Positions 46,882-55,800 of a stretch of 61,725 bases of DNA are shown here, piece by piece; position 1 is the first letter of the stretch, and every line of letters begins with the position of its first letter. The stretch lies in assembly GCA_018660685.1 (NCBI GenBank), contig JABJJW010000007.1, positions 1 to 61,725 of the forward strand, in the 5' to 3' direction. This DNA is from Flavobacteriales bacterium (lineage in GTDB: Bacteria > Bacteroidota > Bacteroidia > Flavobacteriales_G > Salibacteraceae). The notes under the pieces are model-generated. The model was given only the letters and a program-made list of their open reading frames with translations, made no database searches and was not told the DNA's origin. Made by a program: the position numbers and the translations under genes.

Positions 46882-49800
46882 ATGAACCTACTTAATCGAT
46901 TAGTATTCACGCTAAGCGTGATTTGCTATTTCTGTTTATCATCAAACCTATACGCACAGACAGTTCCGAACAATTCGAACTTCTATGCTGGAACCGATTT
47001 AAATGCATCGATCAATGGTACCGGTGACAGTGTCACACTTCAGGCCATAATCGCCCACGATTGCCCCGGATCAATTAGTACCACGGATACAATTCTGCTC
47101 TTACAGAATTGTGGCGGTCCGTTAGTCAAACTAGGATTTGTTAGTGAGTCGAACATCAGCGATGCGAATGGTGTGACCACGACTTGTGCTTCGGGCAGTT
47201 TCTTAGGGAGATTCGCTGCCATCTACGAAAACACCGTTCCTATTTCAGATTATTCAGGATGCAACCCAGTAACCTTTAGGATTTATCCAACCGACAGAAT
47301 TAATGCCGAAAATCTCAATAACAGTGGTTCATCAACGAGCGACCGATTGCGAGTTTTCATGCAGATGTACTTTGCCGTAGATTCTACGAACAGTGTTCCT
47401 TCCATAGGAGCCAATATGAATCCGTATGTGTGTTCTGGATCAGACATCGAGTGGGATCCACAGATTACCGATGCAGAAGACGATAGTCTTGTTATTTCAT
47501 TTAGACAACCACAAACGGGAGCGAGCAGTGGATCAAATATTTCATATGCATCAGGATTTACACTGGCAGACCCAATTGAAAGTGGGGACAGTCTAGGAAC
47601 TGAACGTGGAATTATTTATTTCACCTCACCGACAGACACCGGTCATTATCAAATTGCTCTTCAGATTCAGGAGTATGATAAAGCAACAGGAAATCTAATC
47701 AGCTTGTCATATCGTGATTTCCAATTCTACGTGAATGGGAGTTGTACCAATGATGGTCCCACCATCGCTTCATCGATTTCAAACGAAGTTGCTTGTACGG
47801 AATCATCGCCTTTTGTCATCGAAATAGACACTGCTCAAGCTGCGAGTTTCGATTTAACGTTTACTGGTACGGGATCTGAAACGTTGACCCTTTTAAGTAC
47901 GGCGACTAGCTGGTTGAATGGATCATCAACTTCTGTCTCTACGTCCGGTAACGCGGCTACCATGACTGTGAGCTGGACACCAACTGCTGCAGATGTTGGA
48001 AGGCATGTATTCACGATTAGTGCTGAAGACAATGGCTCTCCTATCACCGGGAAATCAGCTCAAGAAATTATTGTGATTGTCAATGAGCAATCGCCACCCA
48101 TCTCTATTACGAGTGTGGACATTGTGGATGAGACATGTGCTGGAAATGATGATGGTGAAATCACCATCAACACGACCGGCGGAATAGGACCATTTGGATT
48201 TCAAGTGATTTTTGGGCCACCGTTGACCATTGTTACTCAAGATTCAAATCACTTTGTCAACTTGGCTCCGATTTCTTACACCGTCGTAGCATACGATAGC
48301 AGTGATGGAACTTCTGATACGGCATACTTCCAAAATGTGGGTGACGGAACTACCTTCTTTTCTGGAGGATTTAACAGCATTGAGCCAACGTGCCATGACA
48401 CATGCATCGGTGAGGCGAGCATTACCACCTTCCCGCCTTCCGGTTCGCGAACCTATGCCTGGGATAATAGTTCTTCAACCGCCCTTACAACAGACCTATG
48501 TCAAGGTCTAAATATTGTAACGGTCACTCAGAATGCTACTAGCTGTTCATTTATTGATACAGTATTTATAGTTGAAGCGCCCGTCGTATATGGGGTTACA
48601 GACTCAAGTTTTGACGCCTCTTGTGGTGGTGCAGCCGATGGGCAGGCTTATATTTCAGGTCACGGAGGATTTGCATTTTCTTCAAATACGAGTGATTATG
48701 TTATCGACCAAACGAATGGGTCGCATAATCCATACCCGTATGATTATAATGGGGCGACTAACTTCAGCCTTGGATCAGGATCTATTGATGATGGTGTTTC
48801 GAATCAAATCAATATTGGCTTCAATTTCGACTTTTATGGAACTACGTATACTCAGTTTAGAATATCAACTAACGGATTTATAACATTTGACAATAGCACT
48901 GCAAATGGATGTTGTACGGGGCAAAGTGTCCCAAATACAGGAACACCAAATAACCTGATTGCTGGTTTCTGGGAAGATCTCGACCCAGGAGGAGGCGGAC
49001 AGATATCGTACTATACGGAAGGAACTTCTCCTTACAGAATATTGGTGGTCAATTTTTTTGAAATTCCGCACTACCCAAACAATGATGATGTAACATTTCA
49101 AATAGTCTTGTATGAGACGTCCAACATCATTGAGATTTTTGGAACTGTGCTTGACCCGGATGGTGGAAACCACACTCAAGGTCTTGAAAACACCGGCGGT
49201 ACATTGGGCATTACGGCAACGGGACGTAACCAAGCCAACTTCACCGCGACCAACGACTATATCGCTTTTATTCCACAAACTCAAGCATTTTCATATTCTT
49301 GGCCAGGAGGTGGAACAGGAAGCTCACAAACCACACTTTTAGCTGGTAATTATTGCGTTACACTTACTGATTCATCTGGAGGAACTTCTTGCTCTGACAC
49401 GCTTTGTTTGACCATCGATCAACCAGACACACTATTCATAGATACAACAAGTGTGACTCAACCTGCTTGTGCGGGTGACAGCTCAGGTTCTATCACTGTT
49501 CTGGCAACAGGCGGCGATGGTGGGCCATATACTTACAACTGGAATACAGGCGCAACGGGCGCTGCGCTCAACAACCTACCAGCAGGAACTTATACCGTAA
49601 CTGCAACTGACCTTTCTGGTTGTGATGATTCACTTACTGTGGTTCTCAATAATGCACCAGCAATCACGATCTCCTTCACTTCCAATAACGTGAATTGTCT
49701 TGGAGGTAACGATGGTGACGCAACCGCGAGTGCCTCGGGCGGAGACGGGGGCGCTTATACCTATACATGGAGTACCGGAGCTACAGGTGCGACTGAAACC

Positions 49801-52800
49801 GGGCTCACGGCTGGAACCTACCTGGTAACAGCTGAGGACGGAGCGGGATGTACTGGAGTGGATTCCATTACGATTACTGAACCTGGAACTGCCATTTCAG
49901 TTTCTATTACCGATTCAACCGACGTTACCTGCGCTGGCGCTGATGATGGTGATGCAACTGCATTGGCTACAGGTGGCACAGGAACCATAACTTATAATTG
50001 GAGCAATGGTGGAACTGGGACTTCGATCACAGGTCTTTCTGGTGGCACCTACACTGTTACTGCTGAGGACGTAAATGGATGTCCAGATTCTGCAACTGTC
50101 GTTATTACTCAACCACTTACTGGGTTGACTGTATCCATCGATACAGCCGGCGACCCGCTTTGTAGTGGAGAGAACTCTGGTATTATCATAGCAAGTGGAT
50201 CGAGTGGAACAGCACCTTATGCATACGCATGGAGCAACGGTGACAATGATTCGGTTGCAAATAATCTTACCGCTGGGACATACATTGTTACAGTAACTGA
50301 TGATAATGGTTGTACAGGAACTGACTCCGCAACATTAACTGACCCATTACCTCTCTTTGCCGGGGCGAATTCTACTGACCCGACATGTCAGAATAGCACG
50401 GATGGAACCGCAACAGGTTTTGGAATCCAAGGAACTGCTCCCTACACATTTGAATGGAGTAATGGTTCAACTGCACAGGTGCAGACTGGCTTGACTGCCG
50501 GTACATATACAGTTACAGTCACAGATGATAACGGTTGTACGGCAGTGACAGATGAGACAATCAGTCCGCCAAACGCATTTACATTGACCATGGATTCTCT
50601 TGATCCTAGTTGTAATGGAATTGATGACGGTGAGGCCTATGCTGTCGTCACTGGAGGTACAGGGAACTTCACATTCTTATGGAATACGACTTCAACGAAC
50701 GATTCGATCTTCGGACTTTCGGCTGGGGCATATTCCGTGATAGTTACAGACACGAACAATTGTTCTGATACTGGGCAGGTCAACTTGGTTGAACCGACTG
50801 CCGTTTCTGTCTCTATTATTGATTCTCTTGACCCGACTTGCGACGACGATGACGGAGAAGCCGAAGCATTGGCAACCGGTGGTACTGGAACAATAACATA
50901 TACGTGGAGTAATGGTGGCAACACTGCGGCGATCACGGGATTAGCTGGAGGAGTGTATGAAGTAATTGCCGAGGACGCAAATGGATGTCAGGATAGCGCT
51001 TCTGTAACACTGGTAACAGCAGCAGGGTTTGTAGCGAATGGAATATTAATAGCTGACGATAGCTGTACCACTTCTGTAGGATCGGCTTCTGTGTCCATGG
51101 TCGGTGGATCTGCGCCATTTGGCTTTAGCTGGAGTAATGGCGGATCATCCCAGACGATAACGGGCTTGCTCGCCAACACCTACACGGTGACAGTGACGGA
51201 TAATGATAATTGTACCGATACTGCCGTAGTGGTAGTTGACGATACATGCGGTTGTAACTGGAACGCAACGGGTGTTGTCGTCGCAGATGTTGATTGTAAT
51301 GGTGATTCAACTGGTGTAGCGACTGTTACACATGCCGGAGCCGCTCCGACTGTGACTTATGTTTGGTCAAACGGTTCTACGAATGATTCTTTAATTGGGG
51401 TTCCTGCTGGAACATATACCGTTACTGTCACTGATGTCAACGGTTGCACCGATACATCTGAGGTCGATATTACTCAACCTGGATCCGCTGTCACGGCATC
51501 AATCAGTTCGACTTCTTCGCCTACGTGTGCAGGAGGTAATGATGGTCAGGCAGTCGCGGTCGGCGGTGGAGGAACATCTCCATATTCATACTTGTGGACA
51601 AATGGCGAGACAACCGATACTGCTTTTGCACTCACAGCTGGAACGCATACTGTAACAATTACAGATGATAATGGCTGTTTCCAAACAGCCTCCACAACAA
51701 TTTCGGATGGAACTACCGTTGCAGTTACCTTATCTACCACTAATAGCTTCTGCTTCTTCTGTACTGGTACAGCTACTGCCACAGTGAGTGGCGGATCGAC
51801 ACCATACATCTATACATGGAGTAGTGGACAGATAGATACTTCCAACAGTACTACCAACACACAGAACGCACTTTGCTCTGGAATCTATCAAGTAACCGTT
51901 ACGGATGACGATGGATGTTCAGGTGCTGACACAGCAACCGTGAGTGATTTGTTTACACCTACCATCAGCACATCTGTTACCGATGCGAATTGCTTCGGAG
52001 ATTGTGATGGTGAAGTCGTTGCATCATACACATGTTTCTCTTGCGATCCTTTAGAGTGGTTTGTATTTCCTGATACAACCACTGTTATCAATACAGGAGA
52101 TACGTTTAGTAATGTGTGCGCAGGAACATATTTATTGAGGCTCGAAACAGGATTTGGGTGTATCAGATTCGATACAGTGATTGTCGGAGAACCAACAGAC
52201 CTCATTCTTACAATGGATACTCTGAATTCAGGTTGCGGAGGTTCGGGTACAGGTCAGGCTTCTGTCAGTGTTAGTGGTGGAACAGCCCCATACAGCTACG
52301 TTTGGAATACCGCAGCGACAACGGATACCATATCCAATCTTACGGCAGGAACTTACAGCGTTATTGTCACGGATTCACACGGATGTTTAGATACGGGTTT
52401 TGTTGTTATTACAGCTCCATCAGGTTTTACAGCTGAGGCAAATTGGATCTCCGATGCTTCTTGCAACGGCGGTAATGATGGAATGGCATATGCAACCCCA
52501 CTTGGTGGCACGAACCCGCCATACGATTACTCTTGGAGCAATGGGTCATCAACGAACAACAGCTTCACGAATGACACAGTCTCATTCCTCGTAGCAGGAA
52601 TATATACGGTAACAATCACAGACGATAGTGGATGTGTTGATACGGATACCGTCAATATTGATGAGCCGGATACGATATCCATTGCGATTACAGAAACGAG
52701 CATTTCTTGCAACGGACCTGGAAATGATGGAACGCTCACAGCGAATGCTTCTGGAGGTACACCTGGGTATACATATGCATGGTCAACTGGAGGTGGCGGT

Positions 52801-55800
52801 CCGACCATCACTGGTCTTACTGCTGGAACGTACTGCGTGACAGCCACAGACAATAATCTTTGCCAAAATTCAACATGCTACATTCTCACTGTTCCAACTG
52901 GAATAATCGCTTCAATCATTGACAGTGGTGATGTTTCTTGTAATGGTGGAACCGATGGTGATGCAGAAGCGTCAGCAACTGGAGGGACTGGAAACTACAC
53001 GTACAACTGGTCTACCGGTGCCACATCAGCTGCGGTGACTGGATTGACCGCTGGAACATACTGCGTCACCGTTACTGACACGAGTACATCTTGTACAGAT
53101 ACCGTTTGTATTATTATCGACGAGCCCCTTGTCCTTACTGCGAGCATTGACTCTACTGTTGACAATGTTTGCTTCAACGGAACCGATGGAAAGGCATTTG
53201 CTTCAGGGTCAGGTGGTACACCGACTTACTCTTTCAGTTGGTCGAACGGATCAATCGTCGATTCTGCTACAGCTCTTCCAGCTGGTATGGTTACGGTCAC
53301 AATAACAGATGCCAATGGCTGCACAGCTACGGATCAAATATTGATTACGGAGCCCGGAACAGGGCTGGATGCATCTGCATCGGTTCTTGCCCAACCTCTT
53401 TGTAATGGTGATAGTGGGACTGTGATAGCCTCTGCTACTGGCGGTTCAGGAACCTATACATTCTTGTGGCCGGGCGGATCAACGAATGACACTACTGTAT
53501 TTGCAGCTGGAACATATTGTGTGACTGTTACGGATGGAGGAATTTGTGAAGACACAGCTTGTGTAACGCTCGTAGATCCAACAGTGGTTTCCGCAACATT
53601 CAACCCTACAAATCCAGACTGCCCTGGTGGAAATGACGGAACCATCACCGCAAATGGAACAGGAGGATCAGGAACCTACGTTTCCTATAACTGGAGTACA
53701 GGGGCTTCATCTCAAACAATTAATGGACTTACTGCAGGTTGTTACACTGTTACCGTTACAGATGATAATGGTTGTACAGGGTCAGCAACTCAATGTCTCA
53801 CAGATCCAGGTGGATTGACAGCGACATTCTCGAATGTCAACCCAACAAGCTGCGGGTCGTGTAATGGATCAGCCACAGTCAATGTTACCGGTGGATCTTC
53901 ACCATACAATTACTCATGGCCAAGCGGTGGCACTGACTCTACCGAAACAGGCCTTTGCGCTGGAATTATCATTGTGACAGTCACAGACAACAATGGTTGT
54001 GCAGATTCATTCTCTGTAAATGTTCCCAATCTCGGAGCAGATACAGTATTCGCATCTGTAGTTCAAAACACACTGTGCAACGGTGATTCTTCAGGAATTG
54101 GAGCGGCGAGCTATGTATGTACTGCAGCTCCTTGTAATGTTGAATGGTACGAAGTCGGTGGAACCACACTTCTTGGAACTCAAGACACTGTCACTGGCCT
54201 TTGGGCGGGCGACTTCTTCGTGCAGCTTACCAATGATTCTGGATGTGTATCGTTTGATACCATCACCATTACTGAACCGACACCGGTAGTTGCCAGTATT
54301 GACACTTCTACCAACGTTTCTTGTCTCGGTGGATCAGACGGAACAGCGAATGCTTCCGGTTCTGGCGGAACTGTTGGATCAGGATATACTTTCCTATGGC
54401 CATCAGGCGGTACCGGTGCAGTTGAAACTGGACTTGCTGCGGGCAGCCATTGTGTAACTGTTACGGATGGAAATGGCTGTTCGGACACAGCATGTGTAAC
54501 GATCACGGAACCTACTACTGGACTCACGGTGATTGCATCTATAATTGACAGTGTAAGTTGTAATGGGGGATCTGACGGTGGTGCAGAAGCACAGGCCGCT
54601 GGAGGAAGTGGCACATATACCTACACATGGAGTGGTACTTCTCAAATTGGAGATACGATCAACAACTTGACAGCAGGAACGTACATTGTTACTGCATCTG
54701 ACGGAGGATCATGTACAGCAACGGATACTGTTGTGATAACAGAGCCAACGCCAATTGTTATTACAGTTGACTCTACGACCAACCCGTCTTGTCCTGGTGA
54801 TTCGAATGGTGCGGCAACGGTGACCGCTTCAGGTGGTACGCCAACCTATTCTTACTTGTGGCCTTCGGGTAACACGGGTCAAACAGAAACTAACCTTCCG
54901 GCGGGTACATACTGCGTGACGGTTACAGATGGAAATCTCTGTACTGAAATTGAGTGTGTGACGATCGTTGATCCAGCAGGAATTGCAACAACATTCAGCG
55001 CAATTGTGGCGTCGAGTTGCACAGTCTGCGATGGAACGGCAACAGCTAATCCGACAGGAGGAAATGGAACACCATTTACATTCTTGTGGGACAATGGTCA
55101 AACAGGAGCAACGAATGACTCCTTGTGCGCTGGAATTAACACCGTTACAATTACGGACTCAGCAGGCTGCTTCACCATAGAAAACGTATTGATAAACGCT
55201 GACAGTGCTGATACTGTCACTGCGTCTGGAATGAACGCCACATGTGGAAACTGTGACGGTGAAGTATATGCGACTTACACATGCACATTCGCTCCTTGTA
55301 CAGTTGAGTGGACGAACTTCGGATCAGGATCGGTTGTGGGAACAACGGACACCGTTACCGGTCTATGTGCTGGAACCTATGCCGTTGAATTGACTAACGA
55401 TCAAGGTTGTGTGAGTGTGGATACGATTACCATTACAGAACCGACACCTGTTGACCCTAACGCAGCTGTTTCAATGATCACGTGCTTCGGCGCCGATGAC
55501 GGGTCAATTATTCTCTCACCAACAGGTGGGTCGGGAACTTATACCTACACATGGAGTAACGGAGCTGGTAATACAGCAAGCAACACAAACTTGAGTGCGG
55601 GACCATATACGGTCACAATTGACGACGGTGGTGGTTGTGATACAATTGTAACCTTCAACATTATTGAGCCAACCGAAATTTTCGGCAACGAAACAATCGC
55701 CAACGCTTCTTGTAGTGGAGAGTGCGATGGTAGCATTCTACTTGCACCAAGTGGAGGCGGAGGAACATATACCATTACTTGGGATCCAGTTCCTTCAAAT

